Assembly (NCBI GenBank): GCA_003248965.1
Contig: QFQU01000001.1
Coordinates: 62,001 to 126,000, forward strand
DNA: 64,000 nucleotides
Origin: Brevundimonas sp.
GTDB lineage: Bacteria > Pseudomonadota > Alphaproteobacteria > Caulobacterales > Caulobacteraceae
Direction: 5' to 3'
The notes under the pieces were generated by a model. That model saw nothing but the letters and a program-made list of their open reading frames with translations. It was not told the origin of the DNA and ran no database searches. A program made the position numbers and the translations under genes. Each line of letters begins with the position of its first letter. Positions within the stretch are counted from its first letter, which is position 1. Positions 17,893 to 26,850 of this stretch are shown here, piece after piece.

Positions 17893-19395
17893 TCATTGAC
17901 CACCCACGAACTGCAACCCGCCCATATACGGCTGCAACACCGTCGGCACGGCGATCCGCCCATCGTCCTGCTGATAGTTCTCCATGATCGCCACCAGCGT
18001 CCGCCCGACCGCCAGGCCCGATCCGTTCAGCGTATGGACGAACTCGGTCTTTTTCTCGCCAGTCCGCTTGAACCGCGCATCCATGCGCCGCGCCTGGAAG
18101 TCCCCGCAGTTCGAGCAGCTGCTGATCTCGCGATAGGTTCCCTGGCTGGGCAGCCAGACCTCCAGGTCGAAGGTCTTCTGCGCCGAAAAGCCCATGTCGC
18201 CCTTGCACAGCAGCATCCGCCGGAACGGCAGCTCCAGCGCCTTCAGCACCGCCTCGGCGCAGGCCGTCATCCGTTCATGCTCGGCGTCGCTATCCTCCGG
18301 CCGCGTGATCGACACCATCTCGACCTTGGAGAATTGGTGCTGGCGGATCAGCCCGCGCGTATCGCGCCCCGCCGACCCCGCCTCAGCCCGGAAGCAGGGG
18401 GTCAACGCCGTCATCCGCATGGGCGTCGCCAATTCGTCCTCGGACAAGATCGTCTCGCGCACGAGATTGGTTAGGGAGACTTCGGCGGTGGGGATGAGCC
18501 AGCGCTTGTTGTCCAAGCTCCCTTCCTTGATCAAATCTCGGACGAGCCCTTCAAGCTTAACCATTCGCGTCGGAAGTTCTCCCAGCGTGTCTGGGTCAGA
18601 GACGCCCAAGGACGCCAAACTACGAGCACCAATCATGGCTTCGGCCATCGGTCGGTTGCCGTAGATCTCCGTAAGCAGGTCAACGACAGGATCGCTAGAA
18701 AGCGCGATGGAGCGAAACTCTCCCGCTGCAAAGAGATCCTCCGCAAACTTCGGCAACTGCCCGGTGCCGAACATCGCCTCGTCCCGCACCAGCAGCGGCG
18801 GATTCACTTCCAGATAGCCGTGCTGGTCCGTCTGCAGGTCCAGCATGAACTGCCCCACGGCCCGTTCAAGCCGCGCCAACTGCCCTTTCAGCACCGCGAA
18901 CCGCGCGCCCGACATCTTCGCCGCCGCCTCAAAGTCCAGCATCCCCAGCGCCTCGCCCAGGTCGGCGTGGTCCTTGGCCGGACCGGTGCGGCGCGGCTCG
19001 CCCCAGGTTGAGACCTCGACATTGGCCGCCTCGTCCTCGCCGTCCGGCACATCCTCGGCCGCAAGGTTCTTCAGCCCCGCCAGCAGGTCGCGCAGTTCCT
19101 TGCCGACGCGCGCCTCGACCTCGGCCGCCGCCGCGATATCGCCTTTCAGCGCCTCGACCTCGGCCTTCAGCCTGTCGGCCTCGGCCATGTCCTTCTTGCC
19201 CATGGCGGCGCCGATCAGCTTGGAGGCCGCATTGCGCTTGGCCAGGGCGTCCTGCCCCGTCGTCTGCGCGTGGCGCAGTTCGGCGTCCAGTTCCAGGATG
19301 CGCGCGACCAGACCGTCGGCCTCCTCGACCCCGCGCGACGACCAGCCCGCCACATAGACCTGCGGGTTCTCGCGAATGGCTCTGATGTCGTGCAT
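17893..19395 (-). CDS. serS: Seryl-tRNA synthetase with an internal insertion
   Basis: 500 residues, longer than the roughly 430 typical for bacterial SerRS. The N-terminal coiled-coil arm (residues 1-115) binds the long variable arm of tRNA-Ser. The class II catalytic core shows motif 2 (CFRAEAGSAGRDTRGLIRQHQF) and motif 3 (GSGLAVGRTLVAIMEN). Residues about 223-297 (18505-18729), between GQLPKFAEDLF and WLIPTAEVSLTN, have no counterpart in usual SerRS and are encoded by DNA of lower GC. The reading frame stays open, and both flanks match the family, so the enzyme is probably active. Start MHDIRAIRENPQ is the standard SerRS N-terminus. Confidence 0.95.
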   Translation of the reverse strand: MHDIRAIRENPQVYVAGWSSRGVEEADGLVARILELDAELRHAQTTGQDALAKRNAASKLIGAAMGKKDMAEADRLKAEVEALKGDIAAAAEVEARVGKELRDLLAGLKNLAAEDVPDGEDEAANVEVSTWGEPRRTGPAKDHADLGEALGMLDFEAAAKMSGARFAVLKGQLARLERAVGQFMLDLQTDQHGYLEVNPPLLVRDEAMFGTGQLPKFAEDLFAAGEFRSIALSSDPVVDLLTEIYGNRPMAEAMIGARSLASLGVSDPDTLGELPTRMVKLEGLVRDLIKEGSLDNKRWLIPTAEVSLTNLVRETILSEDELATPMRMTALTPCFRAEAGSAGRDTRGLIRQHQFSKVEMVSITRPEDSDAEHERMTACAEAVLKALELPFRRMLLCKGDMGFSAQKTFDLEVWLPSQGTYREISSCSNCGDFQARRMDARFKRTGEKKTEFVHTLNGSGLAVGRTLVAIMENYQQDDGRIAVPTVLQPYMGGLQFVGGQ

Positions 19396-19527
19396 GGCTT
19401 TGGAAACTTCGGTGGGCGGGAGAAGCGAACGCTTTATCCGCAGGAACGGAGTCGGGCAACGCGCGAAGGCCGAACGCCTGTGGTGAAGCCAATTCACCGG
19501 CCCGAAAATCTCGCCTACAACCGGGTC

Positions 19528-21303
19528 ATGGCGACGTCTCGACCCGACACCCTGGCCACCGCGTTGGCGCGAATCTTCGAAGGGCGGATGATTGACCGCG
19601 CCAGCTGGTTCGCCCTGACCGGCGGCGAGCAACTGTTCGCCGCCGGCGATCCCGCCGACACCCTCTATCTGGTGCGCTCGGGCCGTCTGGGCGTTTTCCG
19701 CATCGAGGAGAATCAGCCGGCCCAGTTGCTGGGCGTGATCCGCCCCGGCGAGCCCGTCGGCGAAATGGCCATGCTGGCCGGCACGCCCCACACCGCCGCC
19801 GTCGTGGCCCTGCGCGACACCGAAATCCTGGCCCTGCCGCGCGAAGCCTTCTTCGAGGCCGCCCGCACCGAACCCGACCTGATGGTGGAGTTGTCGCGCC
19901 TGATGATCCACCGCGCCCGCGAACGCGCCGGCGGCGCGTCGGAGCCCAGCGTCTTCGGCTTCGTCGCCGCCCGCCCACGGCCGATCCGCGCCTTCGTCGA
20001 ACGCATCGCCGCCGCGGTCCAGGCCATGGGGTTCACCTGCCAGGTGATCGACCAGTCCGCCCTCAGTTCCGCCGCCGAATGGTTCAGCCGGGTCGAGGAC
20101 ACCCACGACTACGTCCTCTATGTCGCCGAACAGGACCAGCCCGCCTGGGCCAATCTGTGCGCGCGCCAGGTGGACCGGTTGTTTATCGTCGGCAGCGGCG
20201 TCATGGCGCCGCCGTCGAACCTGCCGCGCCGCGCGGGCTTCGGCGACGGCCGCCGGCTGACCGATCTGATCCTGCTTCGCGACCCGCGCATGCGCCACCC
20301 GGCCAATACCCGCGTCTGGCTGAACGCCCTTGCCCCCGACCGCTGGTTCCACTGTGTCGAAGGCGTCGCCGCCGACGCGGAACGCATGGCCCGGGTCATC
20401 ACCGGCACGGCCATTGGCCTGGTGTTGTCGGGCGGCGGCGCGCGCGCCTATTGCCACATCGGCGCGATCAAGGCGTTGGAACAGGCCAAGGTGCCGCTGG
20501 ACTTCCTGGGCGGCTCGTCCATGGGCGCCGTGATCGCCGCCGGCCCGGCCCTGGGCTGGTCGTTCGAGCGGCTGGATTTCGAGATTCGGCGCGCCTTCGT
20601 CGAATCCGATCCTTTGTCGGACCTGGCCTTTCCGCTGATCGCCATGTCGCGGGGGCGCAAGGTCGCCGGCCTGATGCAGCGCGCCTATGGCGAGATCGAC
20701 CTGGCCGACCTGGCCCTGCCCTATTTCGCCGTCTCGGCTAATCTGACGTCCGGCGACATCGAGGTGCATCGCGCCGGCCTGATGCGACGGGCGCTGCGGG
20801 CCTCCATCGCCATTCCCGGCGTCCTGCCGCCCGCCGTCATCGACGGCCAGGTCCTGGTCGACGGAGCGGTGCTGAAGAACTTCCCCACCAGCGTCATGCG
20901 TCAGTTGAACGGCGGCCCCATCATCGGCGTCGACATGTCCCAGACGCGCGGCGTCGATCCCGCTTCTCTGGAAAATCCACCCTCCTGGTGGCGCTGGATC
21001 GCCAGCGGCGCCTGGAAAAACGGCCCGCCCATCGTCTCCATCCTAATGCGGTCGGCGACCATCACCACCGACGCCGAGATGGAGCAGTCACGCGCCGAGG
21101 CCGACGTGCTGATCCTGCCCCAAACGGGCGGAACCGACATCCGCGACTGGAAAGCCTACGACGAACCCGTAGCTTCTGGCTATGCGGCCATGACCGAGGC
21201 GCTGGAGGCCTTGCCCTGCCCGGTGCAGCACATCCGCCGATGCCCGCCCGCTACAGAAGAAGCGCCAGAACCGACAGCAGCGTCGCCGTCGCCACGGCGT
21301 TGA
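19528..21303 (+). CDS. Patatin-like phospholipase with N-terminal cyclic-nucleotide-binding domain (NTE/RssA-like)
   Basis: 591 residues. Residues 20-125 form a cyclic-nucleotide-binding fold (FAAGDPADTLYLVRSGRLGVF, PGEPVGEMAMLAG). Residues about 150-290 are a linker region without a clear name. The patatin domain follows, with the oxyanion loop SGGGARAYCHIGAI (301-314), the nucleophile in GSSMG (Ser331) and the catalytic Asp in VDGAVLKNFP. The arrangement matches bacterial neuropathy-target-esterase relatives that hydrolyse lysophospholipids. The ATG at 19528 was chosen because the open frame further upstream is inside the divergent serS gene. The 3' end overlaps lrgB by 53 bases in convergent orientation. 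Confidence 0.9.
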   Translation: MATSRPDTLATALARIFEGRMIDRASWFALTGGEQLFAAGDPADTLYLVRSGRLGVFRIEENQPAQLLGVIRPGEPVGEMAMLAGTPHTAAVVALRDTEILALPREAFFEAARTEPDLMVELSRLMIHRARERAGGASEPSVFGFVAARPRPIRAFVERIAAAVQAMGFTCQVIDQSALSSAAEWFSRVEDTHDYVLYVAEQDQPAWANLCARQVDRLFIVGSGVMAPPSNLPRRAGFGDGRRLTDLILLRDPRMRHPANTRVWLNALAPDRWFHCVEGVAADAERMARVITGTAIGLVLSGGGARAYCHIGAIKALEQAKVPLDFLGGSSMGAVIAAGPALGWSFERLDFEIRRAFVESDPLSDLAFPLIAMSRGRKVAGLMQRAYGEIDLADLALPYFAVSANLTSGDIEVHRAGLMRRALRASIAIPGVLPPAVIDGQVLVDGAVLKNFPTSVMRQLNGGPIIGVDMSQTRGVDPASLENPPSWWRWIASGAWKNGPPIVSILMRSATITTDAEMEQSRAEADVLILPQTGGTDIRDWKAYDEPVASGYAAMTEALEALPCPVQHIRRCPPATEEAPEPTAASPSPRR

Positions 21304-21943
21304 GCGCCATCCCCAGGCTGGCGAAGGCCCCGGCGGTCGAATCGACCTGGAACGCCCGCGCCGCCCCGAACCCGTGCGCCGAGACGCCGACCGCCAGGCC
21401 CCGCGCCCGGTAATCGGTCATCTTCATGGCGTTGAACAACGGCGTCGCCGTCATCGCCCCGATCACCCCGGCGATCAGCACGATCACCGCCGCCAGGGCG
21501 GGCACCCCGCCCAGCTGCTGGGCCACGGCCATGGCTACCGGCGTCGTCGTAGCCCTCGGCGCGATGGAGGCCAGGATTTCGTGCGGCGCGCCGAACAGGG
21601 CCAGCACCCCGACCGCGCTGACCATCGCCGTGACCGCGCCCGCCATCAAAGCCAGGCCGATCGGCAAGGCCAGCCGCCGGATCAGATCGCGCTGCGCCCA
21701 GACCGGAACCGCCAATCCCACGACCGCCGGTCCCAACAGGAAGCTCAGCGCCTGCGTCCCCGACCAATAGGTCGCATAGCTCGTGCGGGTCAGCAGCAGC
21801 AGGCCGATCAGCACTGGTGTGGCCAGCAGGACCGGGTGGCACAGCGGATGGCGCCCGCTGCGGCGCGAAATCTGGTCGGCGCCCTCGAACATCACCAGCG
21901 TCAGGGCCAGCCAGAACAGCGGCGTGGTCAGCAAATCCTTCAC
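21251..21943 (-). CDS. lrgB: LrgB/CidB family membrane protein
   Basis: 230 residues with about seven hydrophobic segments. RATTTPVAMAVAQQLGG and AHGFGAARAFQVD are characteristic of LrgB. With LrgA it forms a holin-like pair first described for control of murein hydrolase activity and since linked to metabolite export. The start overlaps the lrgA stop by four bases. The last 53 bases overlap the convergent patatin gene. It ends the prmA-pepP-lrgA-lrgB run. Confidence 0.9.
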   Translation of the reverse strand: MKDLLTTPLFWLALTLVMFEGADQISRRSGRHPLCHPVLLATPVLIGLLLLTRTSYATYWSGTQALSFLLGPAVVGLAVPVWAQRDLIRRLALPIGLALMAGAVTAMVSAVGVLALFGAPHEILASIAPRATTTPVAMAVAQQLGGVPALAAVIVLIAGVIGAMTATPLFNAMKMTDYRARGLAVGVSAHGFGAARAFQVDSTAGAFASLGMALNAVATATLLSVLALLL

Positions 21944-22329
21944 GATGCCGCCTCCTCGACCGCGTCCGGCTGCGGCTCGGGCGGCCCGAACCGCTTGACC
22001 GCCCAGCGGAACACCAGGGCCGTCACCACCATGGTCAGCAGCGTTGAAATGGCCGTCGCCGCCAGAATGCCGACGCCGTATCGCGACAGCGGCCCGCCCT
22101 CGTCGATCAGCCCCACCGCCGCCGGCACGAACATGATCGACAGATGCGCCGTCAGCCAGGCCGTCACCGCCTTCAGCGTCGGCCGCTCCTTCGGAACCAG
22201 CGCCAGCCAGGCCAAGAGCAGCATCAGCCCGATCACCGCGCCCGGCAGCGGCAGGCCGGTAAGACGGTGAATGACCTCACCCGCCAGCTGGCAGAACAGC
22301 AGCAGGGCGATGGCCCCGATCATGGTCAT
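21940..22329 (-). CDS. lrgA: LrgA/CidA family holin-like protein
   Basis: 129 residues with four membrane segments and the LPLPGAVIGLMLLL signature of the LrgA/CidA family. It partners with the LrgB-type protein encoded immediately downstream. The gene starts 15 bases after the aminopeptidase stop. Two in-frame ATGs (22329 and 22323) are equally possible starts. Confidence 0.88.
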   Translation of the reverse strand: MTMIGAIALLLFCQLAGEVIHRLTGLPLPGAVIGLMLLLAWLALVPKERPTLKAVTAWLTAHLSIMFVPAAVGLIDEGGPLSRYGVGILAATAISTLLTMVVTALVFRWAVKRFGPPEPQPDAVEEAAS

Positions 22330-22344
22330 GGGCTCACCCTCGGA

Positions 22345-24150
22345 TCACAGCGGCGCGCAGGCCGTCTCCAGCCAGTCCCGCGCCTCTCCGTCCAGCAGAG
22401 GACCGACCTTGGCCAGGGTCTCGGCGTGATAGGCGTCGACATAGGCCCGCTCGTCCGGCGTCAGCAGATCGACGGCGATCAGCCTGCGGTCCAGCGGTGC
22501 GAAGGTCAGCTGCTCGAACCCGTGCATCGGCCGCTCGCCGCCCTCCGGGACCACCGCCGGCGTCACCACCTGCAGCGTCTCGATGCGGATGCCCCAATGG
22601 CCTTCGCGGTAATAGCCCGGCTCGTTGGACAGGATCATGCCTTCCAGCAAGGGCTGGCTGGTGCCCCATTTCGCGATCCGCTGGGGCCCTTCGTGGACGC
22701 CCAGATAACTGCCGACGCCGTGTCCCGTGCCGTGATCGTAATCCAGTCCCGCCGCCCACATCGGCGCCCGGGCGATGGCGTCCAGCGCCATGCCGCTGGT
22801 CCCGGCGGGGAAGCGGATGGTCGCCATGGCGACGTGCGATTTCAGGACCAGGGTGAACTTGCGCTTCTGGTCCTCGGTCGGCTCGCCGATGGCCATGGTG
22901 CGGGTCACGTCGGTCGTGCCGTCCAGATATTGGCCGCCGCCGTCCACCAGCAGCAGCGAGCCCTTCTCGACCTTGCGGATCGTGGCGCCGACCGGCTTGT
23001 AATGCGGCAGGGCGCCGTTCGGCCCGGCCCCGGCGATGGTGTCGAAGCTCAGGTCCTTCAGCGCGCCGGTCTCCTCGCGGAACCGCTCCAGCGTCTCGAC
23101 CACTTCGCGCTCGTCCGGCAGCGTCTCCTGCGCCACCGTGTCGACCCAGTGCAGGAACCGGCTCAGCGCCGCCCCGTCGCGGATATGGGCCTGGCGGCTG
23201 CCTTCGATCTCGACGGCGTTCTTGGTCGCGCGCGGCACGGCGCAGGGGTCTGCCCCGCGCACCACTGTCGCCCCGCCCTGTTCCAGACGGTCGAAATACC
23301 AGGCCGAAGACAGGGCCGGATCAACCAGAACCTTCTGACCGCTCAGACCATCCAGCGCCTCGGCCAGACGCTCGGTCGCCAATAACTGGACCGCATCGCC
23401 CAGCCATTCAGGCAGTTCATTCGTCACCTTGGCCGGATCGAGGAACAGGCGCGCCGTCCCATCCGTCGCCAGCAGCGCCTGACCGATGGGCAGAGGCGAA
23501 CGGATCACGTCCCCGCCGCGCACATTGAACAGCCAGGCGATCGAGGAAGGCGCCGTCAATAGGACCATATCCGCGCCTGCATCCGCCACAGCCGCGCCGA
23601 TCCTCGCCCGCTTGGACGCATGGGCCTCGCCGGAATAGACATCCTCATGCGGCACGACAGGCGCAGCGGGCTGGGCCGGACGATCCCCGCCCCAGGCCAG
23701 GTCCAGCGGATTGGCGTCCACGGGCCGCAGTTCGGCGCCCGCCTTTTCCGCCGCGCGCCTCAGCGGGATCAGGGCGTCGGGGCTGTGCAGGCGCGGGTCG
23801 TAGCCGATCACAGCCCCCCTGCCCGCCGTCTCCAGATAGGCGGCGACATCGTTCAGGTCGCGCCGTTCGAACAGGGCCGGATCGGTCTGGGCCTTCACCT
23901 GCACGGTGTAGCGCCCGTCGGTGAACATGCTGGCCCGGTCCTGGAACACCACCGCCGCCCCGGCCGAGCCGGTGAAGCCGGTCGCCCAGGCCAGCCGCTC
24001 GTTGGCGTCCGGCAGATATTCGTTCTGATGCTCGTCCTCGTGCGGGATCAGAAAGCCGTCCAGCCCCTGTTTGGCCATCTCGGCGCGCAGCAGCGGCAGA
24101 TGCTTGGCCCCGAAGGACGGATCGGTGGTTTCGTCGAAGGTCTGACGCAT
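22345..24150 (-). CDS. pepP: Aminopeptidase P (Xaa-Pro aminopeptidase, M24B)
   Basis: 601 residues, the long three-domain form found in alphaproteobacteria and eukaryotes. Two N-terminal creatinase-like domains precede the pita-bread catalytic domain. Metal ligands are visible in LLLVDGGGQYLDGTTDVTRT (two Asp), GTGHGVGSYLGVHEGP (His), LSNEPGYY (Glu) and GIRIETLQV (Glu). It removes the N-terminal residue from peptides with Pro in second position. It begins nine bases after prmA and is followed closely by lrgA. Confidence 0.93.
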   Translation of the reverse strand: MRQTFDETTDPSFGAKHLPLLRAEMAKQGLDGFLIPHEDEHQNEYLPDANERLAWATGFTGSAGAAVVFQDRASMFTDGRYTVQVKAQTDPALFERRDLNDVAAYLETAGRGAVIGYDPRLHSPDALIPLRRAAEKAGAELRPVDANPLDLAWGGDRPAQPAAPVVPHEDVYSGEAHASKRARIGAAVADAGADMVLLTAPSSIAWLFNVRGGDVIRSPLPIGQALLATDGTARLFLDPAKVTNELPEWLGDAVQLLATERLAEALDGLSGQKVLVDPALSSAWYFDRLEQGGATVVRGADPCAVPRATKNAVEIEGSRQAHIRDGAALSRFLHWVDTVAQETLPDEREVVETLERFREETGALKDLSFDTIAGAGPNGALPHYKPVGATIRKVEKGSLLLVDGGGQYLDGTTDVTRTMAIGEPTEDQKRKFTLVLKSHVAMATIRFPAGTSGMALDAIARAPMWAAGLDYDHGTGHGVGSYLGVHEGPQRIAKWGTSQPLLEGMILSNEPGYYREGHWGIRIETLQVVTPAVVPEGGERPMHGFEQLTFAPLDRRLIAVDLLTPDERAYVDAYHAETLAKVGPLLDGEARDWLETACAPL

Positions 24151-24159
24151 TGTTGTTCC

Positions 24160-25026
24160 TCAGGCCTTGCGCAGTTGCAGGGCGCTCCAGGCGTCGTGAT
24201 GGATGGTCTGCTCGACCGCGAAGCCCAGCGGCAGATAGGCCTCCAGCACCCGCTCCTCCTGCGTCCGCAGCAGGCCCGACAGGATGGCGACCCCGCCCGA
24301 CTTCAGCGCCGCGCCGATCTCGGGCGCCAGATGCACCAGCGGCGCGGCCAGGATGTTGGCGAACACCAGATCATACGGCAGATGCTGGGCGATGCGCGGA
24401 TCGCTGAGGCCGTCGGCGAAATAGAAGTCGCATTTGGCGTCATTGATCTCGGCGTTCTCGTTGGCGATCCGGGCCGACGGCTCGTCGATGTCGGTGCCGA
24501 CGGCGATGGGCGATCCGGTCTTGGCCGCCGCGATGGCCAGGACGCCCGTGCCGCAGCCGACGTCCAGCACCTTCTCGAACGTCTCGGTCTCCAGCAGCCT
24601 GTCGAACGCCTCCAGACAGCCGACCGTCGTGCCGTGGTGGCCGGTGCCGAAGGCGGCGCCCGCGTCGATCTTCAGATTCACACGCCCTTCGGGCACCTTG
24701 CCCTGATCGTGCGCGCCATAGACGAAGAACCGCCCGGCCTCGACTGGCGGCAGGCCCGACAGCGACATGGCCAGCCAGTCGGCGTCGGCCAGCTTCTCGA
24801 CCACGACCTCAAGCCCGTCGTGCGCTCGAAGGGTCGCGGCGATGCCCTCGGCCTCTTCATCGGTGGTGGGAAAGGCGTCGATGCGCCACACGCCCTTGTC
24901 CTCGTCCTCCTCCAGGATGGAGTAGGTCGCGCCTTCCAGCATCGGATCCGCATCTATGGCGGCGGCGGCGGCCTCGGCCGGGACGCGCAGGCCGCGTGCG
25001 ATTATCTGAACAGCAGACTCGGACAT
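24160..25026 (-). CDS. prmA: Ribosomal protein L11 methyltransferase
   Basis: 288 residues. The N-terminal substrate-recognition domain is followed by a class I methyltransferase with VLDVGCGTGVLAIAAAK as the SAM-binding loop, preceded by DAGAAFGTGHHGTTVGCLEA, and then the NILAAPL active-site stretch. It methylates lysines and the N-terminus of ribosomal protein L11. It heads the prmA-pepP-lrgA-lrgB run, with 97 bases to the divergent Ala/Lys-rich protein gene. Confidence 0.95.
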   Translation of the reverse strand: MSESAVQIIARGLRVPAEAAAAAIDADPMLEGATYSILEEDEDKGVWRIDAFPTTDEEAEGIAATLRAHDGLEVVVEKLADADWLAMSLSGLPPVEAGRFFVYGAHDQGKVPEGRVNLKIDAGAAFGTGHHGTTVGCLEAFDRLLETETFEKVLDVGCGTGVLAIAAAKTGSPIAVGTDIDEPSARIANENAEINDAKCDFYFADGLSDPRIAQHLPYDLVFANILAAPLVHLAPEIGAALKSGGVAILSGLLRTQEERVLEAYLPLGFAVEQTIHHDAWSALQLRKA

Positions 25027-25123
25027 TTCTCAAACACCGCTAATATGACGAATCGGAGCGATCCGGCGCACCCATTGCCCGTCGCCGCCGCGTTTTTGAT
25101 CAAACCGAGGGGTCGGGGAATAC

Positions 25124-25783
25124 ATGGCCAAGTCACCAACTACGTCTAAACCTGCGTCGCCGAAGGCGGCGCCTGCCGCTTCCAAGCCTAAAGCCGCGCC
25201 GAAGTCGAGCGCCGCGAAGGCCGCGACGGCGAAAACCGTCGAACCCAAAACCGCCAAGGCCGCCGCGCCCAAGACGGTGAAGGCCGCATCCCCGGCCAAG
25301 GCTGCACCGGCCAAGACCGCCGCTGCGAAGCCCGCAGCCCCCAAGGCGGCCGCGACCAAGGCTCCCGCCAAGAAGGCCGCGCCTGCCGCCAAGCCGGCGG
25401 CTGTGAAGACGCCGGCCGCCAAACCCGCCGGAACCAAGGCGGCGGCCAAGCCGGCCGCGAAGACCGCTGCGCCAAAGACGCCCAAGGCTGCGCCTGCCGC
25501 GAAGCCTGCCGCGAAGCCCGCCGCGCCCAAGGCAGCGGCCAAGCCAAAGGCCGCGCCAGTCGCCGCCGCTCCGGTCGAAGCGCCCAAGCCTGCGCCCGCC
25601 AAACCGGTCGAGGCGCCGAAGCCCGCCCTGACGACGACGGCGGCTCCGGCTGTTGCGCCCGCGCCTGCCCCCAAACCCGCCGAGGCGGCCAAGCCGGCGC
25701 CAGCAGCGGCCGCCGCGCCCAAGGCCGAGGAAAACAAGGGCTTCTTCGCCAAGCTGGGCGACCTGATCTTCGGCAAGCGCTGA
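25124..25783 (+). CDS. Ala/Lys/Pro-rich histone-H1-like basic protein
   Basis: 219 residues, dominated by Ala, Lys and Pro in repeating AAKPA/KAAP units, resembling the C-terminal tails of bacterial and eukaryotic histone H1. The last 20 residues differ: an acidic start followed by the hydrophobic-basic GFFAKLGDLIFGKR, which could form an amphipathic helix. No signal peptide or membrane helix is visible. It might bind DNA or be a disordered linker protein; neither can be decided here. The plus-strand reading is preferred because it has a start with clear upstream spacing and a terminator directly after it. The competing open frames on the minus strand are mirror images of the repeats. Confidence 0.75.
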   Translation: MAKSPTTSKPASPKAAPAASKPKAAPKSSAAKAATAKTVEPKTAKAAAPKTVKAASPAKAAPAKTAAAKPAAPKAAATKAPAKKAAPAAKPAAVKTPAAKPAGTKAAAKPAAKTAAPKTPKAAPAAKPAAKPAAPKAAAKPKAAPVAAAPVEAPKPAPAKPVEAPKPALTTTAAPAVAPAPAPKPAEAAKPAPAAAAAPKAEENKGFFAKLGDLIFGKR

Positions 25784-25810
25784 TCCGCGCTTCAATCTGA
25801 AAATGGAGAG

Positions 25811-25837
25811 ATCGCCGGACGACTTGCGTCCGGCGAT
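25811..25837. terminator. Intrinsic terminator after the Ala/Lys-rich gene
   Basis: An 11-base perfect stem (25811-25821 with 25827-25837) with a five-base loop is followed by TTCTTTT on the plus strand. It lies 28 bases past the stop codon and just before the convergent LysR gene. Confidence 0.88.
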
Positions 25838-25852
25838 TTCTTTTGTGTGCCT

Positions 25853-26761
25853 TCAGCGCAGACGTTCAGCCAGAAAATCGACGAACACCCGCACCCGCGC
25901 CGGCAGATTCGTCCCTCCGACGAATACGGCGTGGATCGGCTCGCGATCGCCGGGATTGAACTCTTCAAGCAGCGGAACCAGCCGTCCCTCCACTATGGCG
26001 TCCTGGACGCTGAAGCGCCCGACCCGCGTCACTCCAACACCGGCCAGAGCCAGTTGCGTCAGGGTCTCGCCGTTGTTCGCCTCGACCGGCCCCCTCACCA
26101 TCAGGGAATAGTCCCGCCCATCCTTGCGAAAGGGCCAGACAGGTTCGGCGCGGCGGAAGTTGAAATTCAGACAGTCGTGATCGTGCAGATCCTCCGGCGA
26201 CCGCGGCACGCCCCGACGCGTCAGATAGTCGGGCGAGGCGACGATGGTGCGCCCCGTCTCGCCCAACCGCCGCGCCGTCAGCGGGCTGTCGGCCAGAGGC
26301 CCGAACCGGATCGCCACATCCGCCTGCCCCGCCGCCACATCCACCACGACATCGGTCAGACTTATGTCGATCAGGATGTGCGGATACAGGCGCACGAACT
26401 CGCCCAGCAGAGGCACCACCTGTTGCCGCCCATGCGCCAGGGACGCGCTGACCCGCAGATGGCCGCGAGGCGCTCCCTGGTCGGCGATCCCCTGCTCGGC
26501 CTCGTCCAGATCGGCCAGTATCCGCCGCGCCGCCGACAGATAGGCATGCCCCTCGGCGGTCAGGGTCAGCACGCGCGTCGTCCGCAGCATCAGCCGCACG
26601 CCCAGCCGCGCCTCGATCCGGTCCAACGTTCGGCTGACCGCCGAGGGCGTCAGGCCCAGCAACCGCCCGGCGGCTGAAAAACTGCCCTCGTCCGCCACCG
26701 CCGCGAAGACTTCCATCTCGCGGGCGCGATCCAGACCAGCGATCTGCACCTTTGCGTTCAT
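25853..26761 (-). CDS. LysR family transcriptional regulator
   Basis: 302 residues. An N-terminal winged helix-turn-helix (EVFAAVADEGSFSAAGRLLGLTPSAVSRTL) is followed by the LysR substrate-binding domain (GHLRVSASLAHGR, VDVAAGQADVAIRFG). It resembles the CrgA/DmlR group. It diverges from the aldo/keto reductase and MFS genes with 89 bases between starts, so those two are its likely targets. The inducer is unknown. The start is at MNAKVQIAGLD. Confidence 0.92.
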   Translation of the reverse strand: MNAKVQIAGLDRAREMEVFAAVADEGSFSAAGRLLGLTPSAVSRTLDRIEARLGVRLMLRTTRVLTLTAEGHAYLSAARRILADLDEAEQGIADQGAPRGHLRVSASLAHGRQQVVPLLGEFVRLYPHILIDISLTDVVVDVAAGQADVAIRFGPLADSPLTARRLGETGRTIVASPDYLTRRGVPRSPEDLHDHDCLNFNFRRAEPVWPFRKDGRDYSLMVRGPVEANNGETLTQLALAGVGVTRVGRFSVQDAIVEGRLVPLLEEFNPGDREPIHAVFVGGTNLPARVRVFVDFLAERLR

Positions 26762-26822
26762 TTCAAAAATCCTTGGCCTGAATGCGCTCTACCGCCAGCA
26801 GATACGCCCGTCCATTTGTGCG

Positions 26823-26840
26823 TTCGTTCGCAGGATCGAA
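26823..26840. promoter_or_regulatory. Candidate operator between LysR and aldo/keto reductase genes
   Basis: TTCG-N10-CGAA, an imperfect inverted repeat, lies in the divergent intergenic region 11 bases before the aldo/keto reductase start. LysR proteins bind interrupted palindromes of this type, but the site is very near the start codon. This is a suggestion only. Confidence 0.3.
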
Positions 26841-26850
26841 AGGCCAAGTC

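Noticed and set aside
19396..20769. Upstream extension of the serS frame into the patatin gene
   Set aside because: The SerRS N-terminus begins at 19395 (MHDIRAIRENPQ). The extension is the antisense of the patatin gene.
25030..25795. Two minus-strand open frames with Ala/Gly- or Arg/Gly-rich translations
   Set aside because: They are reverse readings of the Ala/Lys/Pro repeats, and the plus-strand gene has a terminator and a fitting start.
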